Shown: piece by piece, positions 6,163-16,100 of the stretch
Numbering within the stretch: the stretch's first letter is position 1
How the letters are laid out: every line of letters begins with the position of its first letter
Virus record (IMG/VR): IMGVR_UViG_3300007640_000041
Location: 1-55,795 of that record
DNA from: a virus
DNA length: 55,795 nt
Reading direction: 5' to 3' (one strand)
The notes under the pieces: model-generated
Database searches by the model: none
What the model saw: the letters and a program-made list of their open reading frames with translations, nothing else
What the model was told of the DNA's origin: nothing
Program-made: the position numbers and the translations under genes

Positions 6163-6236
6163 TGGGGCGTAGTTCAGTTGGTTAGAGCGTCTGTCTTATA
6201 CACAGGAAGTCGTGGGTTCAAGTCCCACCGCCCCGA
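6163..6236 (+). tRNA. tRNA-Ile(UAU)
   Basis: A full cloverleaf of 74 bases: acceptor TGGGGCG/CGCCCCG (U-G at the first pair), D-stem GTTC/GAGC, anticodon stem TCTGT/ACAGG with loop CTTATAC, 5-base variable loop and T-stem GTGGG/CCCAC with TTCAAGT. Anticodon positions 34-36 are TAT, reading AUA. The 3' CCA is not encoded. AUA is common in the phage late genes, and bacteria usually read it with a lysidine-modified CAU tRNA, so this tRNA probably supports late translation. Confidence 0.88.
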
Positions 6237-6250
6237 CAAATTAAATCAAA

Positions 6251-6382
6251 ATGGCAAAGCAAGTAGTTACAACATACACCAAGAAGCGAGTTCGTCGCAA
6301 GGGTGTACACGCCAAGACGAAGTATTCTAAGACCAAGTCTTCAAAGCTCTACAAAAAAGCTTACAGGGCCCAGGGGAGGTAA
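6251..6382 (+). CDS. 43-residue very basic protein between the two tRNAs
   Basis: MAKQVVTTYTKKRVRRKGVH followed by AKTKYSKTKS and ending AQGR; about 40 percent Lys/Arg. The pattern K-R-V-R-R-K-G-V-H-A-K-T-K recurs in small basic proteins of tailed phages, often beside head and packaging genes. It probably binds nucleic acid or sits in the virion; function is unproven. It is only 14 bases after one tRNA and 6 bases before the next. Confidence 0.7.
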   Translation: MAKQVVTTYTKKRVRRKGVHAKTKYSKTKSSKLYKKAYRAQGR

Positions 6383-6388
6383 TCCTAT

Positions 6389-6462
6389 GCGCCCGTAGCT
6401 CAGCTGGATAGAGCATTTGCCTTCTAAGCAAACGGTCACAGGTTCGAATCCTGTCGGGCGTA
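6389..6462 (+). tRNA. tRNA-Arg(UCU)
   Basis: A 74-base cloverleaf: acceptor GCGCCCG/CGGGCGT, D-stem GCTC/GAGC, anticodon stem TTTGC/GCAAA with loop CTTCTAA, T-stem ACAGG/CCTGT with TTCGAAT. Anticodon TCT reads AGA, the dominant Arg codon in the late genes here. No CCA is encoded. Confidence 0.9.
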
Positions 6463-6475
6463 CAAATTTAAAAAA

Positions 6476-6655
6476 ATGGCTAAGTATAAGTGCGAATGCG
6501 GAGGCGAGAAAGACGCCTCTGGCGTAAAGATCAAGTTTGTTGACGGGAAGGCTCGTCACGAGATTACGTGCGAATGTGGCAAATACATGGAGCTGGCAAA
6601 CCCTAAAACTGGAGCCCCTAGCTTCAAAAGCAATCGGTATGGTCAGGTATTCTAA
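6476..6655 (+). CDS. 59-residue zinc-ribbon-like protein
   Basis: MAKYKCECGGEKDASGVKIK contains CxCGG and, after about 25 residues, CECGK, giving four cysteines in two CxC(G) knuckles, as in small zinc ribbons. It probably binds one zinc ion. The stop TAA shares one base with the ATG of the large terminase (TAATG), so translation is coupled to packaging. A role in packaging or DNA binding is inferred from position only. Confidence 0.7.
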   Translation: MAKYKCECGGEKDASGVKIKFVDGKARHEITCECGKYMELANPKTGAPSFKSNRYGQVF

Positions 6656-8772
6656 TGAACTCTCTAGTAAAAATAGAAGGGTATGAGGAGCTTGGCATCT
6701 CGATTTGCCCCAAGGGTACACAAGGTGAAGTTCTTGAACTCGGTGGGCTACTCATTGTACTTCCCGCTCAGCCTCCCGAAGAGGAAATTGAAGGATATGG
6801 ACGTCCAAACAACCTGCAGTTGTGGGAGAGAAGGTCTATGCCTGAGGAGCTGTCTAGGGTTCGTTCTATGGATGAGTGGGGGGAGATGCCAAGGGAGTTT
6901 CGACAGAAGTTTTCTCCGTATATCGAAGAGGAGTTTCGCCGTAGGCGTGAGGGCTTTTGGTTTTATAACAACGGTGTCCCTACATATATTACGGGCAGGC
7001 ACTACATGATGCTTCAATGGACGAAGCTTGATATAGGTTATCCAAATTTCTTATCTTTCCAGCGAGAGATATTTATTCACCTGGCTGCATGTGAGGCTGA
7101 TCCCCGTTGTATAGGGCAGCTTTACACCAAATGCCGAAGATCAGGTTACACCAACATCTGTTCGTCTGTAATTGTAGACGAAGCCACCCAAGTCAAAGAG
7201 AAGCTGCTTGGGATACAGTCCAAGACTGGTAAAGATGCGCAGGAGAACATCTTCATGAAGAAGGTGGTCCAGATGTTTAAGTCGTACCCGTTCTTTTTTA
7301 AACCCATTCAAGATGGTACCACTAACCCACGCATGGAGCTGGCTTTTCGCGAGCCGAGTAAGAGAATCACGAAGAAGAATAAGACTTCGCAGAAGGGCGA
7401 GGCTCTTAATACGATAATAAACTGGAAGAACACCACCAACAACGCATATGATGGTGAGAAGCTACATTTGTTGTATTTAGATGAAGCTGGAAAATGGGAA
7501 AAACCTACAGACATAAGGGACGCATGGAGGATTCAGCGGACCTGTTTGATCGTCGGAAGAAGAATCGTGGGAAAAGCGATGGTCGGAAGCACCGTAAATC
7601 CGATGGACAAGGGAGGAAAGGAGTACAAGGAGCTATGGGAGGATTCGAGTCCTATGAACAGGAACGCGAATGGTAGGACAACCAGCGGACTTTACAGACT
7701 CTTTATCCCAGCATACGAGTCACTTGAAGGATTCTTTGACGTATACGGCAATCCAGTCGTGGAAGATCCTGACAATCCTTTGGATGGCCTTGATGGTGAT
7801 AGCGTATATATTGGAGCTAAGACGTATCTCAAAAACGAGAGAGACGGATTAAAGCACGACCCAGCGGAGCTTAACGAAGTTACAAGGCAGTTCCCCTTTA
7901 CTACAGACGAAGCCTTCAGGGATAGTATCGACGGCAGCATCTTTAATGTGGGTAAAATCTACCAGCAGATAGAGTTTAACGAGGATCTATTCCCAAATCC
8001 TATCGTGCAAGGAAACTTTATGTGGAGGGGTGGAGAAAAGGATACGGAGGTAATCTTTGCTCCTGATGTAAACGGTCGATTTTTAGTTGCGTGGATGCCG
8101 CCAGAAGATCAGCGTAACGTGAAGCGGTCGGACAAGGGTAAACGTGTTGCACCATTTCCAGAAAGAGGTGTCGGCGGCGTTGACTCTTATGACCTTGACG
8201 AAACAGTAGACGGGAGAGGATCTAAGGGTGCGCTACATCTTTACAATAAGTTCAGCATGGAGGGTGCGTCAAACATGTTTGTCGTAGAGTATGCGTCGAG
8301 ACCAGATATGGCCAGAATATTCTATGAAGACTGTCTGATGGCTGCTGTGTTTTATGGGTATCCGCTGTTAATTGAAAACAATAAGTACGGTATCGCAAGA
8401 TACTTTGAATCAAGAGGTTACGACGGATACTTAATGGAAAGGCCGAAGCACCTGTTTGCCTCTAGCTCTAAGACTGTGAAGACTAAGGGTCTCCCGTCAA
8501 ACTCAGCAGATATTATCCAAGCCCACGCTCACGCGATTGAATCTTACATACACAATCACGTCGGCATAAATCAGGATAACGGTACAATGGGTAACATGTA
8601 CTTTAACAGAACCCTTGAGGACTGGATAGGATTTAAAATTAATAATAGAACTAAGTTTGACCTTACGATTAGCTCAGGGTTAGCTCTGCTTGCCGCTCAG
8701 AAGGCTCCTCCGCAAAAAGTAACCGACTTATCTAATAAGCAGTTTTTTAGGAGATTTAAGTTCAACGCGTAA
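6655..8772 (+). CDS. terL: terminase large subunit (TerL)
   Basis: A 705-residue packaging motor and nuclease. The N-terminal ATPase has a Walker A-like loop near residues 156-168 (TKCRRSGYTN, an atypical R-S-G-x-T form) and a Walker B at about 272-278 (LLYLDEA) with the catalytic Glu. The C-terminal RNase H-like nuclease starts about residue 505 (GGVDSYD) with the first acidic residue, and further acids are near LLIEN (about 569) and in the DIIQAHAHAIE region. It cuts concatemeric DNA and pumps it into the prohead through the portal encoded just downstream. A TATATTTG promoter follows its stop. Confidence 0.9.
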   Translation: MNSLVKIEGYEELGISICPKGTQGEVLELGGLLIVLPAQPPEEEIEGYGRPNNLQLWERRSMPEELSRVRSMDEWGEMPREFRQKFSPYIEEEFRRRREGFWFYNNGVPTYITGRHYMMLQWTKLDIGYPNFLSFQREIFIHLAACEADPRCIGQLYTKCRRSGYTNICSSVIVDEATQVKEKLLGIQSKTGKDAQENIFMKKVVQMFKSYPFFFKPIQDGTTNPRMELAFREPSKRITKKNKTSQKGEALNTIINWKNTTNNAYDGEKLHLLYLDEAGKWEKPTDIRDAWRIQRTCLIVGRRIVGKAMVGSTVNPMDKGGKEYKELWEDSSPMNRNANGRTTSGLYRLFIPAYESLEGFFDVYGNPVVEDPDNPLDGLDGDSVYIGAKTYLKNERDGLKHDPAELNEVTRQFPFTTDEAFRDSIDGSIFNVGKIYQQIEFNEDLFPNPIVQGNFMWRGGEKDTEVIFAPDVNGRFLVAWMPPEDQRNVKRSDKGKRVAPFPERGVGGVDSYDLDETVDGRGSKGALHLYNKFSMEGASNMFVVEYASRPDMARIFYEDCLMAAVFYGYPLLIENNKYGIARYFESRGYDGYLMERPKHLFASSSKTVKTKGLPSNSADIIQAHAHAIESYIHNHVGINQDNGTMGNMYFNRTLEDWIGFKINNRTKFDLTISSGLALLAAQKAPPQKVTDLSNKQFFRRFKFNA

Positions 8773-8777
8773 ATCAC

Positions 8778-8785
8778 TATATTTG
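8778..8785 (+). promoter_or_regulatory. late promoter TATATTTG before portal gene
   Basis: TATATTTGCAGG, 19 bases before ATG 8805. It starts the portal-to-fibre transcription unit. Confidence 0.6.
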
Positions 8786-8804
8786 CAGGAAAAGCAAATG
8801 GGTG

Positions 8805-11267
8805 ATGCACGGAAGTAATTCAAATAATAAGTTCGGATTTCCAGATCAGCTCGCTACTATGGCAGAGAAAGAGACCAAGGAGTACGGTCTCAAGTATGCC
8901 AAGGCGATTGATGCTCAATGGGGTAAGGTTTCCGAACGAGGCAGCCTGTTCAGAAAGCGTTTTGAGCAATTCGAAAAGAACAGGGCTTATGCCAACGGTA
9001 CACAAGATACCAGCATATACAAAAAGATTCTTACGTCTCTTGACCCTAATTCAAACGACGGTACCCTCCTTAACCTTGACTTCTCTCCAGTCCCAGTACT
9101 CCCTAAGTTTGCGAGAGTTGTAGCCAACAAAATTCTTTCCCTCAATCCATATCCAAATCTTGAGGCAATAGATCCAATTTCATCTACCGAAAAGGATAAG
9201 ATGAGACAGGAGATCTTGTTTGACATGGAGAATAAAGAGGATCTTAAGAAGATTGAAGAAGACACTGGGGAGCAGATGACTTCTGTGCCAGTTGATCAGC
9301 TCCCAGAAACTTCTGAGGAGGCGGAGATCTTTATGGCTTCAAACCTTAAGACTGCTGCTGAGATATCGGCTCAGATGGCTACAAACCTCACTCTTGAGTG
9401 GAATAACTTTAACGACTCTACGTATAGAAGGGTTGTTGACGATCTGGTTATATGCGGAATTGGGGTTGTTAAAAGAGAAAACGACCCGTCTCACGGCATC
9501 ATAACTAGATACGTAGACCCTGCGGCCTTTATTCACAGCTACACTGAAGATCCAGGTTTAAATGACCTTGTGTATGCTGGAGAATCCAGGAAGATCACTA
9601 TTCAAGAGTTGCGAAAGCTTGCTGGGGACGAGCTTACAGAAGACGAAATCAAAGACATTGCTGAAAAGGCTAGAAGTAAGTATTCTTACGATAGCAAGCA
9701 TATGCATCAGCACAACTACGATATTTACTCTGGAAAGAATTCGTATGGCTATGACGACTTCGTTGTTGACATCTTGGACTTTGAGTTTATTTCATCTGAC
9801 AAGATTTATTTCGAAGAAAAGGAGAATAAATACGGGAATGTAAACTTTTTCATGAAGGGCTTTGATAAGGAGCCCAAGATTAAGAACAGCGTATTTGAAA
9901 GAAAGCCTCACTGCCTTGAGGTTGGTAGCGTGTATGGCGGAATCTACATAGTTGGGTGCAATAAGGTCATCAACTATGGAAGAAAGGCAAACGTGCCTAA
10001 AAATATGTACGACATTTCAAGAGCAACACTCTCTTATTCGTGCGTAGCCACGAACATGAGAAACATGATGCCTAAGTCAATGATCGACAGCACCATAAGC
10101 TTTGCCGATCAGATTCAGCTTACTCATCTTAAGATTCAGCAAGCTATCGCCAAGGCTAAGCCTGATGGGTTGATTATTGATATCGAGGCCCTTGAAAATG
10201 TTCAGCTCGGAAAGGGTGGTGAGCTTCAGCCCTTGGAGCTTCACGACATCTACGAGCAGACTGGCGTCTTCTACTACAGAAGCAAGAATGCAGACGGCTC
10301 TGCTGGAGCTCCTCCGATCAGAGAGATCGGAAATAGCATCCGAAACATCAATGAGATGATAGCTCTTTACAACCATTACATGCGTATGATTCGCGATGTG
10401 ACTGGTGTTAACGAGCAGATGGACGGGACGACGCCTAAGGGTGACGCTCTTGTCGGCGTTCAGCAGATTGCAATACAGACTGGAAATAACGCTATTTACG
10501 ACATCACCAATGCGTCTGCAATCCTCTACAAAAAGGTTTGTCAGGACATCGTAAAGTGCCTTCAGATCATACACCCAGAAAGCATTTTGTTTGCTGTCTA
10601 CGAAAAAGCTCTTGGAAGGTTTAACATGCAGACTTTATCTGAGTTTAGAGAGCTTCCGATGTATAATTTTGGCGTAATCGTAGAGAAGGATATGGAGGAG
10701 AAGGACAGACAGTTCCTTGAGCAAAACATTCAAATTTCATTGTCTCAAAAAGAGATAGACCTTGAGGATGCTATGGCTGTAAGGCAGCTTAGAGACGTCA
10801 ATCAGGCCGAAAAGGTTCTGATGATACGTCGTAAGAAGAAACAAGAAGCCGCTCAGAAAGCAGCTATGCAGCAGCAGCAAGCCGCTGCTCAGGCTCAGAT
10901 GCAGCAAATTCAAGCGCAGATGCAGGCTAAGCAGCAAGAATATCAGATGATGATGCAGGCCAAAGTATCTGAGATCGGAGTTAAGATGAAAGCTGAAATG
11001 CAGCTTGAACAAATGCGGTTCCAACATGAGCGAGAGCTCGCTATGATTAAGGCTCAGGTTGGCCAGTTTGACAAGCAATCTGACGTCGAGACGCGCAAAG
11101 AAATTGAGCGCATGAAAGACGACAGAAAAGATGAAAGAGTTAAGAAACAAGCTGTCGAGCAAAGCAAGCTTATATCTCAAAGACAAGGTCAGAGAGGAGA
11201 GCTTAAAAACGAAGCAGAAGAATTTGATCTGGGCCAAGCCCTCGCAAACCAAGCAATGAATAGATAA
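8805..11267 (+). CDS. portal protein
   Basis: About 820 residues. A GTG at 8802 directly precedes ATG 8805 in frame; the ATG is chosen. The middle (about residues 420-600) has portal-like sequence, including IRNINEMIALYNHY, IRDVTGVNEQMDGT and KGDALVGVQQIAIQ, the T-G-v-n-E-x-x-x-G-T region known in podovirus and crAss-like portals. The C-terminal 130 residues (about 676-753) are a glutamine-rich coiled coil (QQQQAAAQAQMQQIQAQMQA), typical of the portal barrel or a long C-terminal tail. The dodecameric ring occupies one capsid vertex, binds TerL and nucleates the head. The stop overlaps the next ATG by one base. Confidence 0.85.
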   Translation: MHGSNSNNKFGFPDQLATMAEKETKEYGLKYAKAIDAQWGKVSERGSLFRKRFEQFEKNRAYANGTQDTSIYKKILTSLDPNSNDGTLLNLDFSPVPVLPKFARVVANKILSLNPYPNLEAIDPISSTEKDKMRQEILFDMENKEDLKKIEEDTGEQMTSVPVDQLPETSEEAEIFMASNLKTAAEISAQMATNLTLEWNNFNDSTYRRVVDDLVICGIGVVKRENDPSHGIITRYVDPAAFIHSYTEDPGLNDLVYAGESRKITIQELRKLAGDELTEDEIKDIAEKARSKYSYDSKHMHQHNYDIYSGKNSYGYDDFVVDILDFEFISSDKIYFEEKENKYGNVNFFMKGFDKEPKIKNSVFERKPHCLEVGSVYGGIYIVGCNKVINYGRKANVPKNMYDISRATLSYSCVATNMRNMMPKSMIDSTISFADQIQLTHLKIQQAIAKAKPDGLIIDIEALENVQLGKGGELQPLELHDIYEQTGVFYYRSKNADGSAGAPPIREIGNSIRNINEMIALYNHYMRMIRDVTGVNEQMDGTTPKGDALVGVQQIAIQTGNNAIYDITNASAILYKKVCQDIVKCLQIIHPESILFAVYEKALGRFNMQTLSEFRELPMYNFGVIVEKDMEEKDRQFLEQNIQISLSQKEIDLEDAMAVRQLRDVNQAEKVLMIRRKKKQEAAQKAAMQQQQAAAQAQMQQIQAQMQAKQQEYQMMMQAKVSEIGVKMKAEMQLEQMRFQHERELAMIKAQVGQFDKQSDVETRKEIERMKDDRKDERVKKQAVEQSKLISQRQGQRGELKNEAEEFDLGQALANQAMNR

Positions 11268-11650
11268 TGGCTACTATAAATCTAGATACATCGTCCAGAC
11301 TTGACATTATTGCTCGTCGCAGCGATACGTTTGACCTAACCATAGACTTTAATACGTCTTTGGCTGAATACGCTTACGGAGACTGGAAGCTTCAGGTCAG
11401 AGACGCTGACACTAATGACAGCACAACAGCTGGAGACATCACGATAAATGTGTCTGCGACCGAAGGCGTGCTTCCAGGAACTAGTGGATTTATTGTTTCT
11501 GGGGAAGAGCTTAGAATTATAATAACTTCTTCAGATATGAATATAGCGTCTGGGGTGTACGTATACGACCTTCAGACTACAGATGCTGGGACTGGTGTAA
11601 AAACTTGGTTGAACGGATACTTTAAAGTAGTAGAGGATATAACGATATAA
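11267..11650 (+). CDS. 127-residue beta-rich tail/baseplate-like protein
   Basis: The sequence is beta-rich: MATINLDTSSRLDIIARRSD and then YAYGDWKLQVRDAD and LNGYFKVVEDITI. This layout (an R-x-G-D-T/S-F start, a strand with W-x-L-x-V-R, late Gly-rich hairpin) resembles the N-terminal BppU-like domain that anchors receptor-binding proteins. It lies between the portal and fibres, coupled to both (TAATG before, one base after). Role as an adaptor or fibre-attachment protein is inferred. Confidence 0.6.
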   Translation: MATINLDTSSRLDIIARRSDTFDLTIDFNTSLAEYAYGDWKLQVRDADTNDSTTAGDITINVSATEGVLPGTSGFIVSGEELRIIITSSDMNIASGVYVYDLQTTDAGTGVKTWLNGYFKVVEDITI

Positions 11651-11651
11651 T

Positions 11652-13130
11652 ATGTCAGCAGTAACAGTAAATCTGACCGAACAAAGCAAGGTGGAGATCA
11701 ATCATGTTACTTCACCTGTCGTTAGTATTACCCATCCTGAGGTTCGGGCAATAACCGTTACTGGCTTTGTTGGAGGTTCTGGCGGTGGTTTCACCCTACC
11801 AGACGGACTTGAATACCAAGTTCTTACTTCTGACGGTGCTGGCGGTGCAACTTTTGAGTTCCCAAAGACTATCTCTGAGACTGTAAAAAACGTTAGCGGT
11901 GGAGAACTCGCTAAGGGGACTCCAGTACACGTCACTGGATCTACAGGTCAAGATACCGCTGAGGTAGTTGCTGCAGACGCTACCACATACTATCCAGCTC
12001 ACTTTGTTCTTGGGGAGACTCTTGGAATTGGTGAAGTCGGCCAGGCTATTGCTTATGGTTTTATCAACAATGTATCTGTTCCAGACGGTGATGCTTATGT
12101 GGGGTTCGAGGGGGAAGATGTGTATCTCGGCGCTTCTGGCGGATGGGTTACAACCAAGCCTACGGGCGCTAACGTAAAGGTTCAGAAGATAGGCGTTATA
12201 CTCAAGGTTAATGCTAGTTCTGATCATATTTCTGGTATTGTTCAGGGTGCTGGTAGGGTTAATGACCTGCCGAATATCACCGAGGGTAAGCTCTGGGTTG
12301 GAGACGCTGACGGCGTGCCACAGGAGTGGGGCTATTCAAACGCTACGGCTATGCCAGAAGAGGTAGGGGCATTTCCTGTCGGAACTACTTTTTCAGACGC
12401 GACTCTCGATCAGTTGTTTACAGGTCTTCTATACCCATATCAAGATCCTGTACTTACTGTAAATGATAATTTTGCCCAGGAATACGAGTTTGGTGATGAC
12501 GTCAATAGCGTAACTATAACATTGAGCGCCGACAACCCATCAAACATTGAGACGGGCTCGTTGTCTATTCTTAAGTACACTGGGATTTCAACTTATACAA
12601 CTATAGCCACTGGACTAAGCTTGAGTGACTTTTCTGGTGGGTATATTTACTCTCCAGCAACTCCTATAACGTCACCAGCTAATGGATATGTTTCTTTTAG
12701 AGTCATGGGGCTGGACACAAATGGAAGTACTATAAGTGATTATGGCCCTAATACATACTGGAGATATAGAGTCTTTTGGGGGAATAGCAGTTCTTCGTCT
12801 CTGTCTGTTGTTTCGACACTTTCTGACAGTATTCTAGATGCAAATAGGGGCGGAACTAGAGCCTTTGATTCTGGTACTAGCGTGTATAAGTTTTTCGCAT
12901 GGCCTACGGGTCTTGGGGCGCCATCAGCGTCTCCAAATGGTTTTAAGTTTGACAACGGCACAAACGTTCCTATGGCCACTTCTAACGACGATGCAAACTT
13001 TTCAACCACCGACTCTAGTGGGTATTACTATCAATCAATTACAGAGACGGTAAATGGCGAGAGTATAACATATAGGGTTTATAGGAGTAAGAATCAGATT
13101 AACGGGGCGTTAAACATTACAGTGTATTGA
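11652..13130 (+). CDS. tail fibre / appendage protein (492 aa)
   Basis: N-terminal residues (VTVNLTEQSKVEINH and PVVSITHPEVRAITVTGFVG) are beta-rich and probably attach to the tail. Residues about 75-215 form a domain with KNVSGGELAKGTPVHVTGS, shared in style with the C-terminus of the 2316-residue fibre (both contain a K-G-x-x-v-y/h-v... and a G-x-v pattern). The second half is Ser/Thr/Gly-rich and beta-like, typical of fibre shafts and tips. It probably binds host receptors or joins fibres. No enzymatic motif is seen. Confidence 0.65.
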   Translation: MSAVTVNLTEQSKVEINHVTSPVVSITHPEVRAITVTGFVGGSGGGFTLPDGLEYQVLTSDGAGGATFEFPKTISETVKNVSGGELAKGTPVHVTGSTGQDTAEVVAADATTYYPAHFVLGETLGIGEVGQAIAYGFINNVSVPDGDAYVGFEGEDVYLGASGGWVTTKPTGANVKVQKIGVILKVNASSDHISGIVQGAGRVNDLPNITEGKLWVGDADGVPQEWGYSNATAMPEEVGAFPVGTTFSDATLDQLFTGLLYPYQDPVLTVNDNFAQEYEFGDDVNSVTITLSADNPSNIETGSLSILKYTGISTYTTIATGLSLSDFSGGYIYSPATPITSPANGYVSFRVMGLDTNGSTISDYGPNTYWRYRVFWGNSSSSSLSVVSTLSDSILDANRGGTRAFDSGTSVYKFFAWPTGLGAPSASPNGFKFDNGTNVPMATSNDDANFSTTDSSGYYYQSITETVNGESITYRVYRSKNQINGALNITVY

Positions 13131-13131
13131 T

Positions 13132-16100
13132 ATGGCAGCTATTGAGGGTTCAGTAACAATAGGCGGGTTTATAGCCCCATCAGATACTACGGATACGTAT
13201 CCTTCCCACGTAGACATCTACGGTAGGGGCGGTATGCGTTCTGTAGCAGATAATACAGAAAGAGACGCTATTACTTCCGACAGAAGATCGGAAGGCATGT
13301 TTGTGTACGTCCTTGACCCAGCTGGAGACGGTACTGTCGATGCTACGCTATACACTCTCAGCGGCGGTATAACTAATAGCAACTGGATAGAGGTAGAACT
13401 TGGTGGCGGCGGTTATTGGCAGCAAGTAAACGCAAGCACAAGCATTTACTTTGTTCCAGGGAGTGGTGATGGTAGAGTCGGTATCGGTACCAACTCACCG
13501 AGCTATGACCTTCATGTGTCTAAAGATTCACCTGCAGGGACAGTTTACATAGGGGTTGAGAATACAAGCAACATTGGTACTGTTGGTGCTGGGACGTATT
13601 ATATAGCTGATACTCAGACATGGTCTAATGTAGCTAGAGTTGGATCATATAAAATAGTAAATGATACTGACAACGTAACTCCTTTTGAAATAGAAAAACT
13701 AGCGCCAAACGCTTCGATTGTAGTGGGTCAGAATGGTGTCGGTATTGGAAAGACTGCTGCGACTAACGTAAAGCTTGATGTAGATGGAAATATAAGGTTT
13801 GCAAGTGACGGGGCTGGAGCAAACTATCTTGAGTTTGTTCGTAATAGTAGCAACAACTGGAAGCTTGGTTCATCGGGGGTTGGAGAAATATTTAGTCAAG
13901 TTGGAAATGCCAGCAACTGGAAACAAGACTTTACTGCAACAAGAAGATATATAAAGTCAGCCCCAACAACTGAGCAATTTTCTAATGGCGTTGGATACCC
14001 AGCTATTTGGGGTCAGCAAACGTGGACAGATGCCGCTTATAGGCATAGACACCTTTTCTTGGACGTAACTGACAGTAGTGGTGGTACTACTGGCAGCACT
14101 ATTATTGAGGTTCAAAAAAACGGAACTGTAGGGTTTGTTGTAGATAAGGATTTCAACGTCGGTATCGGGACTTCTTCACCAGAGGAAAAACTTCATGTAA
14201 CTCCAAGTGTTCTTGTAGGATCGAAGGGTTTCTCTACGCCAGCCGCTGGTCAACTCAGAGTTGCCTCTCCTAACGCTAGCTACGGCGAGCTTGGTTTTAC
14301 GTCTCAATACGACAACTTCCCTTCTGGTATTAGATCTTACGGATTAAGCTCTAATTACGACAGAGACCTTCGTTTCTACACCAAAGACACAGCGTCTGCG
14401 ACAGACGGACTGGAGCGAATGAGGATTACGGAGGGCGGTAACGTCGGTATCGGGACTGCTACGCCAGAAGAAAAACTTCATGTAGCAGGAAATATCAAGC
14501 TTGACGGAACTATAAATTCCGCCAACCTCACACCTACAGACAGGTATGATATAAGAAACTGGACGTACACTGGCAAAAGAACACTAGACAACAGTACGTT
14601 TAACCCTATACAGCTGCTTGGAACTCCTAGAGGTCTTTTCTTCAAGGATGACGGCACCAAGATGTATATATCTGACGATGGTAATGATGCAATCTATGAA
14701 TACAATCTTTCTATCGCGTGGGATATAGAGACTGCAGTTCAGTCATACAAGCTATCCACAGTTACAAACCCTCCAAGCGCTAACGTACCATACAGCATCT
14801 TCTTTAGCTCTGATGGAACGGTTTTGTTTTTGGCTGACAATGATGAAAAAACTGTTCAGGTATGGGATTTGTCTATTGCATGGGATCTAAGCACCGCATC
14901 GTCTAACGATTCAAAAAAGCTTGTAGTGACATCGCTTGTTACTGAAGTGACAAACATGTCCTCTCTGTTCTTTAATCCAGACGGGAATATCATGCTTGTT
15001 TATGATTTCAATACTGAAAAAATCTACAGGTTTGATCTAAGTACGGCTTGGGATCCTTCTACTGCTACGCATACGTCGTCTACGCTAAATATGTCGTCAG
15101 CAGCTGACTACCCAGGCCTGCCAACCCTAAACTCTGCAAGCCCTCAAAACTACTTTGGTATCTGGGTATTGGATGACGGTCTCACTATGTATACCTCCGA
15201 GTATCAAACAGATACTTTTATACAGTGGAGCATGTCTACGGCATGGGACATAACGACGCTGTCTATTGTTAGATATACAAGTACTCCGCGAGGAAACGAT
15301 ATTCTTGTACCAACACAGTTTTATTTTGCAGACAGCATTAAAAAGCTTTTTGTCCTTGACGACTACTCCGACAGTGTCTTTGAGTTTGACACCTCTGCAG
15401 GTGTAAACATAAGGAGCCTTTCTAGTGACGGAAAGGTGTTTTCAGAAAAAGGTGAGTTTAATGGGCTTATTGTAAATGGGATTCTTGATGTCAGGGGCGG
15501 AACTGATACTCAGGGTCTCACGGCTCAAAGTTCTGGTATAAATACTACTGGCGGTATTACTGCTAATGGGAGTTTGCAAACTGGTAGAAGTACTGGCAGT
15601 AAATCTGCATATATAAACTATTATGGGTCAAAGGCAGATCCAAACGATACTCAGACATACAGAACACAGTCTTATGCTGGTATAAACATTAGACACCACA
15701 ACGAAAGCTATGATCAGGTAGATATAGGGTCGTACAGCAATTCTTATATAAATATTGTCGGTGAGGTCGATAACATTGGAAGCACTGATATCACTGGTCA
15801 GATAAGAGTTCAAAACAAGAAGACCCTTAGAGAAAGCATTGCTCCTAGCGGAACGATAGTTCATAGAGATACCTTTACTGAGTCTTTTGATACAGATATA
15901 ACGGTTCACACGCCAGATGTTGGTAGCGCGTACACTATTCAAAATACAGACGGGGCAGACGCAACAGCCGTTGTTTCTGGAGGAAACGGATATGCAACGA
16001 CTTCTCCTTCTCCAAACGACAACGAGGGCATTACAGTTTTGTGCAACACGACACTACCCACCGACTATGTAGCAAAGTGGGAGTTTAGTTCGTCTTCTTC

